Positions 1 to 10,884 of a DNA stretch of 64,000 nt are shown here, piece after piece; the first letter of the stretch is position 1; each line of letters begins with the position of its first letter. A program made the translations under genes and the position numbers. The stretch comes from Silurus meridionalis (taxonomy: Eukaryota; Chordata; Actinopteri; Siluriformes; Siluridae). A model generated the notes under the pieces. It searched no databases. It was not told the DNA's origin and worked only from the letters and a program-made list of their open reading frames with translations. The stretch lies in NCBI RefSeq assembly GCF_014805685.1, contig NC_060886.1, forward strand, positions 22,725,108 through 22,789,107, in the 5' to 3' direction.

Positions 1-41
1 TGCAAAATAGCAAGGTGTTCAAATACTTATTTTCCTCACTG
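1..41. mobile_element. Tc1-like terminal inverted repeat, truncated by window edge
   Basis: These bases match, with few differences, the right outer repeat of the nearly intact Tc1 element that ends at 44513 (shared core TGTTCAAATACTTATTTTCC, then TCACTG). The element ends at base 41 and is followed by a TA dinucleotide, as expected for Tc1/mariner. The rest lies left of the window. It directly abuts a Ty3/gypsy gag fragment, so it probably inserted into or truncated that element. Confidence 0.85.
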
Positions 42-43
42 TA

Positions 44-191
44 TATTAGACACGCTTGGATCGGTCAGTGGAGAACTTGTGAGTCTGCATCTCCATATAT
101 TTTTAAGTTGACTTGCGAAAGCGAAGGCCTCCCGGAGAGCGGCGGCGAGTTCCTTGATGGGATCCGAGATAGGAACCGGCTGCGGATTCAT
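44..191 (-). pseudogene. Ty3/gypsy gag start, truncated
   Basis: On the minus strand an ATG at 191-189 opens a 51-residue frame running down to 36. Its first ~27 residues (a proline-rich start, then DPIKELAAALREAFAFA) resemble the N-terminus of gag in fish Ty3/gypsy elements. The start lies about 30 bases after the LTR end, as in that group. The frame loses similarity after about residue 30 and runs into the Tc1 end at 1-41, so only the beginning survives. Gag is the structural protein of the retrotransposon particle; this piece cannot make one. Recognition rests on the leader and first residues, so the family call is firmer than any functional claim. Confidence 0.5.
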
Positions 192-224
192 CGAGGTAAG
201 ATTTTGGTTTTCGGTCCGATCTTC

Positions 225-490
225 TGTCATGCACAGATCACGAGTTGGAACCCGGGAGTTAGGTAGATAGTGCTTTATTTGCCTTAGTACACGGAGCAGA
301 GTCCTTCCAGAGAAGCAAAGCCTGAGAACAGGTAGAATCCAGAGCATATATACAAGCAAGTATATACTGACACAAAACAAGGTCCCCCCAGGGCCAAGGT
401 CCTATAATTAAACAACATACTGTAAATTAACACTAGATAACACAAAACTAAATAGAACAAACAGACTCATAAACAGGACATTACATAAAG
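225..490 (-). mobile_element. Ty3/gypsy LTR (minus strand), outer boundary uncertain
   Basis: Read on the minus strand, this segment has a TATA-like motif (about 345-366), an AATAAA polyadenylation signal (about 270-280) and ends in TGACA at 225. A leader and a gag start follow, the order expected for LTR, leader, gag. The inner boundary at 225 is well supported. The outer boundary is not: a TGACA at 368-372 on the plus strand could close a short 148-bp LTR with inverted TGTCA/TGACA ends, or the LTR may run to about 490. Confidence 0.5.
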
Positions 491-1690
491 TGCATGTTGT
501 TCTGATGATCATAATCATAAATTAGTTCAAATTATTTGTTTATTTCTCATCCATTTCTAAATCCATTTAATGAATTTTAGCAGAAAACTGCATACCATTT
601 TGTCGTAATTCATGAGAGTTATACAATATGAAGCCTGTCAGTTGTGGTTCACTTTAGCTATTCACTGCATACACAAATATCTTGAATAGCACATTTCCGG
701 TGTAAAACACTACTGCAGATGATTTGAGAATAAACAAATCTACCTCCAGAACCATGTCAACTGTCTTCTATTTTTGATTGCATGCCATGTTCTCATTCCA
801 GACTTTTATATGACCACAGGATCTTCACCTCATTGATCACAGGATCTTCACCTCAATTATTTCTCTGCAGTGTGGGCTGATGTCTATAATCCTGTCCCAT
901 CCTTGTTTTAGTGCTTCACCAAAACCACAAAGCCACTGTTCCCCGAGGCCTGGTTGTTTGTGTTTCATGGCAGTTTGTTGCAGTTGGGTGCTGTCCAAAC
1001 TCATTGGTGGCACCTGCCCTTCATGTGCTACTGAGACAGATGGCAGGGTCAGCTGGTGTCCTACCTTAGTTCTTTTCTAAGTAGTACTTTCCAACATAAA
1101 GTACAGAAAAGAAACCAGCTTTACACAAGGCTTCCAAGTTTCCACATTTCACCTTTTCTCTTTTAAGGAGCTGTTAAAAATGTCTAGTAAATTGTTACAA
1201 TTCTCTCGTTCCTTGTAATAAACAAACAGAAGGAGTCTGCATTCCAATATAGAGTAGATGACACATAAATAAGTAAACTAATACATTCACTAGTCAGTAT
1301 TTTAGTGGTTACATCTAGTCAGGTGGTGAAAAAACAGAAATCTATTTCTACTGTCAGCAATACACTGTTTTGTTTTGTTCTCAAATATCATTTTCTTTTT
1401 GCTTTATAATTTTTATATTGTTTTAAATCATAATTCCCACGTCCTCCCAAAGCTGTTTTCTTTGAAACATAAATAAAAAAACCTAATACATTTTTTGCCC
1501 TTTGTCATATTGAACTCAACAAAACAGCACATTTTGTATTGTGGGGTGCACATCACTTTTCCATTCAGCTCAACTAGATTAGAATGGCTGATCCAGACTC
1601 ATTGTGAAATGCTAATGAGGCTAAAGGTGCCTTAATCAGATCAACAATTCAACTTATATTAGCCTTGTAAATTTTTGCAGTTGCTGGTGT
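491..1690. other. No gene seen; AT-rich intergenic DNA
   Basis: No supported coding frame or RNA gene. The only structure noted is a 23-bp unit repeated twice in tandem at 812-857 (core ACAGGATCTTCACCTCA). Confidence 0.5.
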
Positions 1691-2456
1691 AGAAGCACTT
1701 CTCCTTTGCGGAGACAATCCATCCACCTCACAGGTGTGGCATATCAAGACGCTGATTAGACAGCATGATTATTGCACAGGTGTGCCTTAGGCTGGCCACA
1801 ATAAAAGGCCCCTCTAAAATGTGCAGTCTAATCACACAGCACAATTCCACAAATGTTGCAAGGTTGGAGGGAGCGTGCAATTGGCATTCCTGACTGCAGA
1901 AACGTCCACCAGAGTTGTTGCCTGTGAATTGAATGTTAATTTCTCTACCATAAGCCAGAGGTGGGAAGTAACGGAGTACAAATACTTCGTTACTGTACTT
2001 AAGTAGATTTTTCTGGTATCAGTACTTTACTCCACTATTTATTTTTCAGACAACTTTTTACTTTTCCTCATTACATTTTTACACAAATATCTGTACTTTT
2101 TACTTCTCACATTTTCAAAACCGGCTCGTTACTTTAGTTTTAATCCATTGATTTGGTGAAATATAAAATTTTTCTTTTCAATGCGCCGATTTCAGCCGAA
2201 CAAACGATTTCCTGTTACTGCGCGTCTTTTTCAATCCGCTGGTCCTGACTCTCACTCTTTACGAAGAGAAGAATCAGCAGGCAGAAGGCAGTAAGAAGTT
2301 TGGGGTTAATGTGGATGAGACAGAGGGAGTCAGTGATGTAAACATGACTGAGAACAGACACATTCATGATTATCATCATCTTTTCTCTGCTTTTGTTCTA
2401 TATGTGGATCTTCAGCCTGGACACATTCATTAGGTAACAACATTTTTAATTCGTTT

Positions 2457-2602
<146 letters not shown>

Positions 2603-2629
2603 CAAAACAATTAAAAATGTTGTTACTAA

Positions 2630-2632
<3 letters not shown>

Positions 2633-2701
<69 letters not shown>
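2633..2701. repeat. (TA)n microsatellite
   Basis: Pure TA run directly upstream of the SINE head. The SINE is bracketed by TA tracts (see also 2933-2961). Confidence 0.97.
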
Positions 2702-2704
<3 letters not shown>

Positions 2705-2707
<3 letters not shown>

Positions 2708-2930
2708 CCCTGGTGGTCTAGTGCTTAAGATGCAGCGCTCTCACCGCTGCAACCCGGGTTCGATTCCCGGTCAGGGAACCATCCCCAGCCACTCTCAGTG
2801 CCGGTCCCAAGCCCGGATAAATTGGGGAGGGTTGCGTTAGGAAGGGCATCCAGCGTAAAAACGTACCAAATTAAAAAGTGCGGAGGATCCGCTGTGGCGA
2901 CCCCTAACGGGAGAAGCCGAAAGAAAGTTT

Positions 2931-2931
<1 letters not shown>
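2705..2931 (+). mobile_element. tRNA-Glu-headed SINE with RTE-LINE-like body and tail
   Basis: Bases 2707-2778 are a tRNA-Glu-like head. The body from about 2801 (CCGGTCCCAAGCCCGGATAA) through GGGTTGCGTTAGGAAGGGCA to about 2880 matches the 5' region of the RTE-like LINE at 28010-28085 (minus strand). The last ~45 bases, containing GATCCGCTGTGGCGACCCCT and GGGAGAAGCCGAAAG, match the 3' terminus of the RTE-like LINE at 24089-24125 (minus strand). Such chimeric structure is known for RTE-mobilised SINEs such as the bovine Bov-tA/BovB pair. It inserted within the hAT element between TA tracts. Confidence 0.85.
2707..2778 (+). tRNA. tRNA-Glu(CTC)-like sequence, SINE head rather than a stand-alone gene
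   Basis: A complete cloverleaf can be drawn: acceptor stem TCCCTGG with TCAGGGA, anticodon stem CAGCG/CGCTG enclosing loop CTCTCAC (anticodon CTC), and T stem CCGGG/CCCGG enclosing TTCGATT. The A box (TGGTCTAGTGCTTA) and B box (GGTTCGATTCC) promoters for RNA polymerase III are present. Because LINE-derived sequence follows immediately, it is most likely the promoter-bearing head of a SINE. An automatic tRNA finder would probably call it. Confidence 0.6.

Positions 2932-2932
<1 letters not shown>

Positions 2933-2961
<29 letters not shown>
2933..2961. repeat. (TA)n microsatellite at SINE 3' end
   Basis: Short TA tract directly following the SINE tail; either the SINE's own simple tail or half of a TA tract split by its insertion. 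Confidence 0.9.
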
Positions 2962-2964
<3 letters not shown>

Positions 2965-3479
2965 GCTGTCAAAATTCAAATTATTGTAAACGGCACTAGA
3001 TGGTATTAACACGCCATCAATTCAGCGCGCATTTCTGTTTTTACCATTTTTATTAAAAAAAAAGAAATTTAAATACATAAATAAATATAAAAGAGGCGAA
3101 ATTAAAACATCCAGCAAAACATACACTTATTTACGACGTCCCTTCTTTACTTAGATATAAAATAAATAAATAAACTCCACCGAAAAATATTTTTAATCAG
3201 TAAACTTTTGTTTTATTTTTGCACAAAGTCTCAAATCAAACACCAAATCCGCCATGTTTTACACAATTTACCCTCTGGGTGGCGTTTTGTGGGTTTTTCC
3301 CTCATAATGGTGATACAAACTTAAATTACTGTCTTTATTGATCGTACAGATAAAAACAAAACATCATTAAAATCTATAAAATGTCTATGATTATATACTG
3401 TATATAAAAGCTTCTTGACTTGACTTGAAGAGGTGCACTTTTTTTCGATATCACCTCATTAACGGTCCGTGTGGAAACA

Positions 3480-3691
3480 TAGCAAAGGCTCTTAATGATG
3501 TCCACACGTCTCTGCACTGTTATAGCCTTTATATTTAATCACTGTACATATGCTTACATATATATCACATGCTGTAAATATGATACATATTTATCTGCAC
3601 TATTTGCACGATAGCTACTTTTTTGCACTTCTGGTAGATGCCAAACTGCATTTCGTTGCTGTGTACCTGTACTCTACAATGACAATAAAGT
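3480..3691 (+). mobile_element. L2/CR1-type LINE 3' end fragment
   Basis: The segment ends with AACTGCATTTCGTTGC, a short pyrimidine-rich stretch and ACAATGACAATAAAG, the typical 3' end of fish L2/CR1-group LINEs. It is followed directly by a tetranucleotide tail. Only the non-coding 3' region is present, a 5'-truncated copy nested in the hAT element. Confidence 0.7.

Positions 3692-3785
<94 letters not shown>
3692..3785 (+). repeat. (CTAT)n microsatellite, probable LINE tail
   Basis: About 23 tandem CTAT units follow the LINE 3' end directly. Fish L2/CR1 elements carry short simple-repeat tails, so this tract probably expanded from one. The open frame reading as repeated LSIY is an artefact. 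Confidence 0.97.
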
Positions 3786-4711
3786 AAAAATTAATATGAT
3801 GTGAGGTCCAGTTAACAGCTAAAACAGGTAGAAGTAATAACTACTTTTTACTTCAGTACATGTCAGAGCCAAGACTTCTTTACTTTCACTTAAGTAAAAA
3901 TGTATAATCAGTACTTTAACTTTTACCCGAGTATTTTAAAACATGAGTATCTGTACTTCTACTTAAGTAATAGATGTGTGTACTTTTGACACCTCTGCCA
4001 TAAGCCATCTCCAAAGGCGTTTCAGAGAATTTGGCAGTACATCTAACCGGGCTCACAACCGCAGACCACGTGTAACCACACTAGCTCAGGACTTCAACTG
4101 CTAGCATCTTCACCTCCAAGATTGACTAAGACCAGCCACCCGGACAGCTGCTGCAACAATCGTTTTGCATAACCAAAGAATTTCTGCTGAAACTGTTAGA
4201 AACCGTCTCAGGGAAGCTCATCTGCATGCTCATCATCCTCATTGGCGTATACGACAGCCTGTTTCAGTTCCTGCCAATATCCAGCAACTTCGCACACCCA
4301 TTGAAGAGGAGTGGACCAACATTCCACAGGCTACAATCAACAACCTGATCAACTCTGCGGGAGGCAAATGGTGGTCACACCAGATGCTGACTGGTTCTCA
4401 GACCCCCTGGATCCCCCAATACAGTGAAACTGAATATTTAAGAATGGCCTTTTATTGTGGCCAGCCTAAGGCACACCTTTGCAATAATTATGCTGTCTAA
4501 TCAGCATCTTGATATGCCACACCTGTGAGGTAGGTGGATTATTTCGGCAAAGGAGAAGCGCTTACTAACACAGATTTAGAGAGATTTGTAAACAATATTT
4601 GAGAGAAATAGGCCTTTTGTGTACATAAAGGATGTCTTAGATCTTTGAGTTTAGCTCATGAAAAATGGGGGCAAAAACAAAAGTGTTGCATTTATAACTT
4701 TGTTCAGTGTA

Positions 4712-6250
4712 GATTTATGATTCTGTATATTTATTGCATCTCATATATTACTATCCTCAAGAATATACTTAATACAAATACTGAAGCTAAAATAAAAAAA
4801 TTGCATACTGTGCAAATCATATGCATGCTGACATGTTCATTGATGTTGTTTATTAGCGTTTTAATTGCACTAACAAAATATAAAAAAAGAATATGGTCAT
4901 TAATCAGATTTTAAGAAGATGTCCAGCTGACTACTTTTGTAAATTACTAGTCAGCTAATAAAAATGAATAGACCTGCGACCCCCTAGTGCTGTGTTTCTG
5001 AACTCCACACCGATTCTTCACTCCGAGAGAGTAAAAGCTGGGAAAACACACATTCAAGACTTCCACCATGTGACCATATCAAACTGATGATTATCCCTAT
5101 GATAATGAGACTGAATAATAAACGCCTAATTCTAGAGGTTATGGAAAAGAATTAAGACAATGTATGTAAGTACATATGAGTTCCGCCATGTCCCATGATC
5201 CCAGGATAAATCTCTTCTTAATGACCACAGTTCATCATTTTGCACTGACTTGTGATTTAGAGTTGTGTCAGACCCGAAATAATAATAAAAATAAGAAAAG
5301 AAAAAGAAGAAGCTTTCATCCTTCTTAGCACTTTGTGGGAGTGATGCGTGGGCAAAAGCAGGCTATTTCTGTAAAAACTGACATCCTGTTATATAAGTTA
5401 GATAAGGTGATGGTGCAGCACATTTAGTGTCTCTAAAAACAGACCCCTGTCTGACTGCTCATTATTTGGCAGGAGAGTTGCTGCTGAAATTAGATCTTCA
5501 TTGTGACCATTTGCATCTATTGCAGATGCTGTGGGGGAAAACTGTTTGTTGGAAGCAGACAGTAGAGTTTGCTATGGAAACGCACACAGAGGCATCAAGA
5601 GCAAAGAGAACTGAAATCTATTACCACATTTTGGAGCTGTATTGTAGGAAGATATAACTTTAACAAATGCATGTGTTTGAATAATGCACACATTTTTAAA
5701 TAATAAACAAAAACTGCCAAAAAAATCTGAGATATATTAGGTGTACCTCATAATCAATAGCATCAATAAATATTTTATAATTTATCTAAAGTGTGGTATT
5801 AGACACACAGTGGGTTCACAAATATACTGAGATTAAAAGCCTTGCTATTATCCAGAGGCTTGGTGCTTTGCAGTCTGGCCTACAGGGAAGGGTTGGAAAA
5901 GGAATTGCTCTGTTCTGCCTGGCGATAATGATATGCTTTTAAAAGAAAGTACAGGCTAAGGCCAAAAACCCAAATAAACAGCAGATTTCCATGAACGTGG
6001 TCCAAAATGCATAAGAAGATTATTCTTGGCTACAGCATTTGATAATAGTTTAGGATAATGACTGGCGGCTCTCCTCAGTAATGCCACAGTCCCAAAGGTT
6101 TTCATAAAATATATGACTGGTAATTAGAAGAAGTTACTAAACTTAATCTGCACTAAAGGAAATCTTGTTCTTTCAGATTTTGCAGTGGGTGGATGTCAGT
6201 ATTTGTGGTTGAAGTTTATCACCCATGTTAACTATAAAATTTTTAATACT
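4712..6250. other. No gene seen; AT-rich intergenic DNA
   Basis: No supported coding frame or recognisable repeat. Frames of 76-89 codons at 4645-4914 and 5427-5657 lack family features and have intergenic-like composition. Confidence 0.45.
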
Positions 6251-6276
6251 GTGTGTGTGTGTATATATATATATAT
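6251..6276. repeat. (GT)n(TA)n microsatellite
   Basis: A short GT run passing into a TA run at the 5' edge of RTE-like LINE copy 1, possibly at its insertion point. Confidence 0.9.
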
Positions 6277-7500
6277 GGTGAAAGCCAAGGAGAAGGCATA
6301 TGAGGAGCTGTATGAGCAGTTAAACAGTAAGGAAGGAAAAAAAGGATTTATGGCAATTGGCCGGGCAGACAGGGAAGGATGTACTGCAATAAAGAGCAAT
6401 ATAGGATGGAGATGGAAATGTGTTGACTAGTGAGGAGAGTGTGTTGAGAAGATGGAGGAAGTATTTTGAGCAGCTGATGAACAACGAAAATGAGAGAGAG
6501 AGAGAGAGAGAGAAGGTTGGATGGTGTGGAGATTGTGTAGCAGGAAGTGGATAGGGTTAGTAAGGAGGAAGTGAGAGCAGCGATTAAGAGGATTAAGAGT
6601 GGAAAGACGGTAGGACCAGATGACATACCAGTAGAAGCGTGGAGATGTTTAGGAGAGATGGCAGTGGAGTTTTTAACCAGATTGGTACTGTGCTGGTACA
6701 AATTTTATAAAATAAGGGAGATGTGCAGACCTGCAGTAACTACAGGGGAATTAAGTTTATCAGTCACACCATGAAGTTATGGGAAAGAGTAGTAAAGGCC
6801 AGGCTGAGAGAAGAGGTGACCATCTGTGAGCAACGGTATGGTTTTATGCTGAGTAAGAGCACCACAAACGTCTTATTTGCTTTGAGAATGTTGATGGAGA
6901 AGTATAGAGAAGGTCAGGAGGAGTTGCAATTTGTATTTGTGGATTTAGAGAAAGTGTACGATAAAGGGCCGCGAGAGGAGTTGTGGTATTGTATGAGGAA
7001 GTCAGGTGTGTCTGAGAAGTATCTGAGGGTGGTGCAGGATATGTATGAGGACAGTGTGACAGCAATGAAGTGTGCAGTAGGAACGACAGACTGGTTCAAG
7101 GTGAAAGTTGGACTGCACCAAGGATCAGCTTTGATCCCTTTCCTGTTTGCAGTGTTGATGGACAGGTTGACAGACTAGGTCAGTCAGGAGTCACCCTTGA
7201 TAATGATAATAATTGATGTTTGCAGATGATATTTTGATTTGTGGTGAGAGTAGGGAGCAGGTTGAGAAGAGCCTGGAAAGGTGGAGGTATGCTCTGGAGA
7301 GAAGGCTATGAAAGTCAGTAGGAGTCCGTTTTGGAGACAAGGTGAGGAAGGCGAGATTGTGATGGTTTGGACATGTGCAGAGGAGGGACTAGTTTATATT
7401 GGTAGGAGAATGCTGAGGATGGAGCCCCCAGGAAGGAGGAAAAGAGGAAGGCCAAGGAGGAGGTTCATGGATGTAGTGAGGGAAGACATGCAGGTAGTCA
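6277..7500 (+). pseudogene. RTE-like reverse transcriptase, frameshifted
   Basis: Fragments of a non-LTR reverse transcriptase appear in several frames: linker (to 6430), fingers region with SGKTVGPDDIPVEAWRCLGE (6547-6700), palm region with NYRGIKFISHTMKLWERVVK and VFVDLEKVYD (6723-7178), then [10 protein letters not shown] at 7219-7248. The catalytic FADD motif is intact. A stop at 7176-7178, further frameshifts and a deletion of roughly 360 bases near 7310 (thumb and connection) make it inactive. In the parent LINE this enzyme copies its RNA at a nicked chromosomal site. The RTE assignment rests on resemblance to BovB-like elements and on the endonuclease seen in the related copy at 27332-28125. 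Confidence 0.75.
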
Positions 7501-7510
7501 AATATATATA
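6277..7510 (+). mobile_element. RTE-like LINE copy 1, 5'-truncated
   Basis: Starts in the linker before the reverse transcriptase (AKEKAYEELYEQL, from about 6280) and ends near the C-terminus (GRRKRGRPRRRFMDVVREDM, about 7424-7490). It lacks the 5' region, the endonuclease and the 3' terminus. It shares order and wording with copies at 15064-16655 and 24068-28125, including an internal GA run at 6492-6513. Confidence 0.8.
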
Positions 7511-9659
7511 TTTGATTTAAATATTCAAACCATGCTGAAATACCATCGCATCCCTAAGATCTGCTGATGTTTTCAAAATAACTTTATTTTATCATTCTTT
7601 GAAATTTTACATAAAGGAAACATTTGTAGACATTTTAAAATATAGATTTGTTAGCAATACAATCGAATTCAATTGAGTAAAATGTGTTATTCATGCAGTA
7701 AAAATTTAACAACTTACATGATTTTATTGAATACTATATTGTCGATATTGTCTCATGTTGTCTGTATTGTTTCATATTGTCTGTTTTGTCTTGTATAGTC
7801 TGAGCTAAATGTATAGTGATGTTTATGACTACGCTGAAACCAAATTCTATTCTATTCTAATTCAACACACTTCTCACCATAGTATATGCACATTCAGGAA
7901 TTTTCCACCCAACAAAAAGCAGAAATCTTCAACCCTCAATCTTGATTCTTCATTTTTTATTTTATTGAAATCTACAGATCATATAAATCTTACATTCAAA
8001 AAATAATATATGGGATTGTGTAGGAACTGTGTGCAAAGTAAATTTCTGAATTTAGGTTACTGGTTAAGTGTGTTAACATGTTGAAAGAGTGTGCAAATAG
8101 TTATCCTGCCCTATACCCAGTGTTTTCAGAATAAGCTCTGGATCATAGAAGATGCTGACCAAAAAAAAAAATACTGAAGATGAAACATTAGATACATTTA
8201 TGTCAAAGAATGTTATAGAGATTTTAAATTCCTTAAACCATTTGCCAAACTCTATCCACTTAGACATGCATTAGGTTTCCCTGAATGCCACACAATTGCC
8301 TTTAAGAGTTTGCCTCATGAGAGTTTGAGTCCTATAATATTTTGAGATTTTCTATTTTATTTCAAAATCATTGCAAATTTAAAATAACCTGTAAAAAGTG
8401 TCCAGGTAATGCTTAGAGATATTGTTGTATAAAAATCTGAAAACTGAGATGATTTTATTCTTCCAAACATTTACAAGTGTTTCAGTTTCATTTTGTTATT
8501 TTTACAGATTATTTTGTGGTGTGAGGTGTTTATAAGCAAATCCCAGTGCAGTAGATCCACCCATAACTATGCTATTGGAAATGGATTTAGGGAGGTCAGC
8601 ACAAATTAGTTATTATGATTAATTAGATCATTAATGTAGTGTGTTACACAGGCAAATGACTAACCTTTGACAGTCGCAGATTGCAAGCCAGGTGTTTTAG
8701 CTATGTGATCATATCTAGAATTAGCAACATATTGTCAAAAAGAATTAGCTTAATGAATCTTTGTAACACTTTATATTTAACAAGTTTGTTTGGTACCATT
8801 ATGATCAATTTGTCCTACATTTTCAGCTGTTTTATAGTCAGAGAGTGGTTGCATTATTAAATGATGTATGTCTGTTAATCAATAATCCTGATTAGTATAA
8901 ATGAAAAAGAAATTAGTTTTGTTTATGAACATCTGCACAGAACAACTGCAGTATGTTGGTGATTGTGGTGGTTGCTAGTGCTGTAATGGGCCAATAAGTT
9001 TGTTTATATGCCCTTTTACGCCTACTATGCATTTGATTACAAACATCCCTTATTGTCCTTTGGCATGATTTGTCCTGAGGCTGAAAATCACATCATACTG
9101 CAAGTAGATGCAACGGTTTTATGAGGTCACTTGATCAAGTTCACAAGCAAACCACAACACCAGTCCAGAGCATATTTTCCACCATAAAGTATTTTTACTC
9201 AGTGAGAGACACATGCATCAACCGGGTAGCCAGTAGATCCTTCCATAAAACACCTCATAAAATGCTCTAGTGTGAGAGAGATTTGATCTAAGCCAGATTA
9301 ATCAGTAGTATCATGCCGAGAAAAGTCTATAAAACTTGGGGCTTAAAGGTGTATCAGCACTAGGTGTGTTTAGCCATGATTGGTGTGTGGAGCTGTGGAG
9401 AAGGTGTAATGTTTTATCTCTCAATCTTCAGAAACAAGAGGAGAATTAAAACAAAGGCAGATTTGTCTGTCACACTCTGTCTCTTTGTTTGACAGGACAG
9501 AAGGGAAAAGTTTAGGGCAGATGTCTTGGTTACTACACAATGCACAATCTCTAAAAGCCAAGTCAGTGGCGCATACAGTATGTAGCCTAATATAATAAAA
9601 ATAAATGATTTTAGCTTCTGTAAGATGGAAGGAAGCGCTGCTGGGATGCCGGAAATGTA
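7511..9659. other. Mostly unrecognised DNA; possible LINE 3' end at 7735-7862
   Basis: At 7735-7862 repeated TTGTC-like words, GCTGAAACCAAATTCTATTC and a CTATT/CTAATT tail recall the 3' end of L2/CR1-group LINEs, but similarity is weak. No gene is seen in the rest of the interval. Confidence 0.35.
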
Positions 9660-10700
9660 GCATGGTAAGCGTTACGTGACAACTGGGAACCCCCAACACA
9701 GGGCCCTGAGATAGAAACCCGGATCTTTCCAAACATCTAAAGCACGTAGGACTCGCCATGTGACCTTGATAGTATGAAGGGGATTGCCCCTCCGTGAGAA
9801 CACTTGGGTCCTGAGCCACCAGTGAAGGGGTTTCATGTGCAAGAGGCCAAGTGAAATAGGATTGGACACTGCTGCCATAAGCCTAAGCAGTCTCTGGAAC
9901 TGCTTGACATTAAGAGATTGCTCTTCTCTGATTCTCCTGATCGCTGTAAGAATTGACACAATGCAAGCAGGAGAAAGCACACTCATTTTGCCGTTTAGCT
10001 AAAACTCCAACTCCTTCATATGAGCAAAAACAACATTTCAATGCCGGACCGCTAACTGCTCTGACTGAGCTAATATCAACCAATCGTCAATATAGTTTAA
10101 GATGCGGATTCCCTGAAGCCTCAGGGGAACCAGAGCTGCATCAAAACACTTTGTGAAGGTGCAGAGTGAGAGGGCAAGACCAAAAAAGCAAAGCTCAGGA
10201 ATTACCTGTGAGAAAGTAGCATGAATACATGAAAGTATGCATCCTTTAGATCTATTCTGACAAACCTAAATGCTAAATAGAGCTCCTGGACCTCTTCGCT
10301 GCCAGAGATCTTACCCACCAGTGCTACACAGGGACTTGGTGGGCAATGTTTGGGTCTTAAGGGATGATGCCTCCCCAGGGGAGAGATAGCTGGCAAGCGT
10401 CTACATCGACCCATAGTCGCGCTCTTTTAGCCCCATGACGTTTGAGTACAACACTGATTTGGGGCTAAAGAGGAACTAGCATGCCGCTCTGCCTCGAAGA
10501 AAGCGGGGCCAGAACCGTGAGCTCAAAGATTGCCCACTGGAAGTGGAGCGTCCACATGGACATGCAAGCACAATGTGCACAGTCAGCTCCCTCGAGAACC
10601 GATTTTGCATGTGGAAGCATTCCAATGAGGAATCGTTCCCAAAGCATTGTTGACGCAGCTTGAGTTTCTGAAAGGGAACTTTTATTCTTTGCTAGCACAT
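9660..10700 (-). pseudogene. DIRS-type retrotransposon remnant: gag N-terminus and RT/RNase H pieces
   Basis: Read on the minus strand, three pieces follow in the order expected for DIRS elements. First, 10700-10465 resembles gag around a zinc-ligand pattern (HAKSVLEGADCAHC). Second, 10414-10202 has the reverse transcriptase motif FVRIDLKDAYFHV. Third, 9986-9672 resembles the downstream RNase H region (QFQRLLRLMAAVSNPISLGL and LHMKPLHWWLR). Deletions separate the pieces, with stops and frameshifts throughout. DIRS elements use a tyrosine recombinase instead of an integrase; none is attached here. The call relies on these motifs. Confidence 0.65.
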
Positions 10701-10884
10701 GGAAGTGGTGTTTATTATAAACTAAATGCTAATCAGGGGTGGACAATCAGAGTTAATGGACAAATTATTATTATTTTTTGTCTGGCAGACAGGTTCAACA
10801 ACTTGGTAAAAAAAAAGATGCTGATACTGCAAAACTTGTCATTTGGTGTACATAACAGTCAGCCATAACATCAAACCACTTAGA

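Noticed and set aside
2707..2778. Stand-alone tRNA-Glu gene
   Set aside because: The cloverleaf is good, but LINE-like sequence follows without a pol III terminator, so a SINE head is the better explanation.
3550..3804. 84-codon frame ending in repeated LSIY
   Set aside because: It reads through a LINE 3' end into a (CTAT)n tract.
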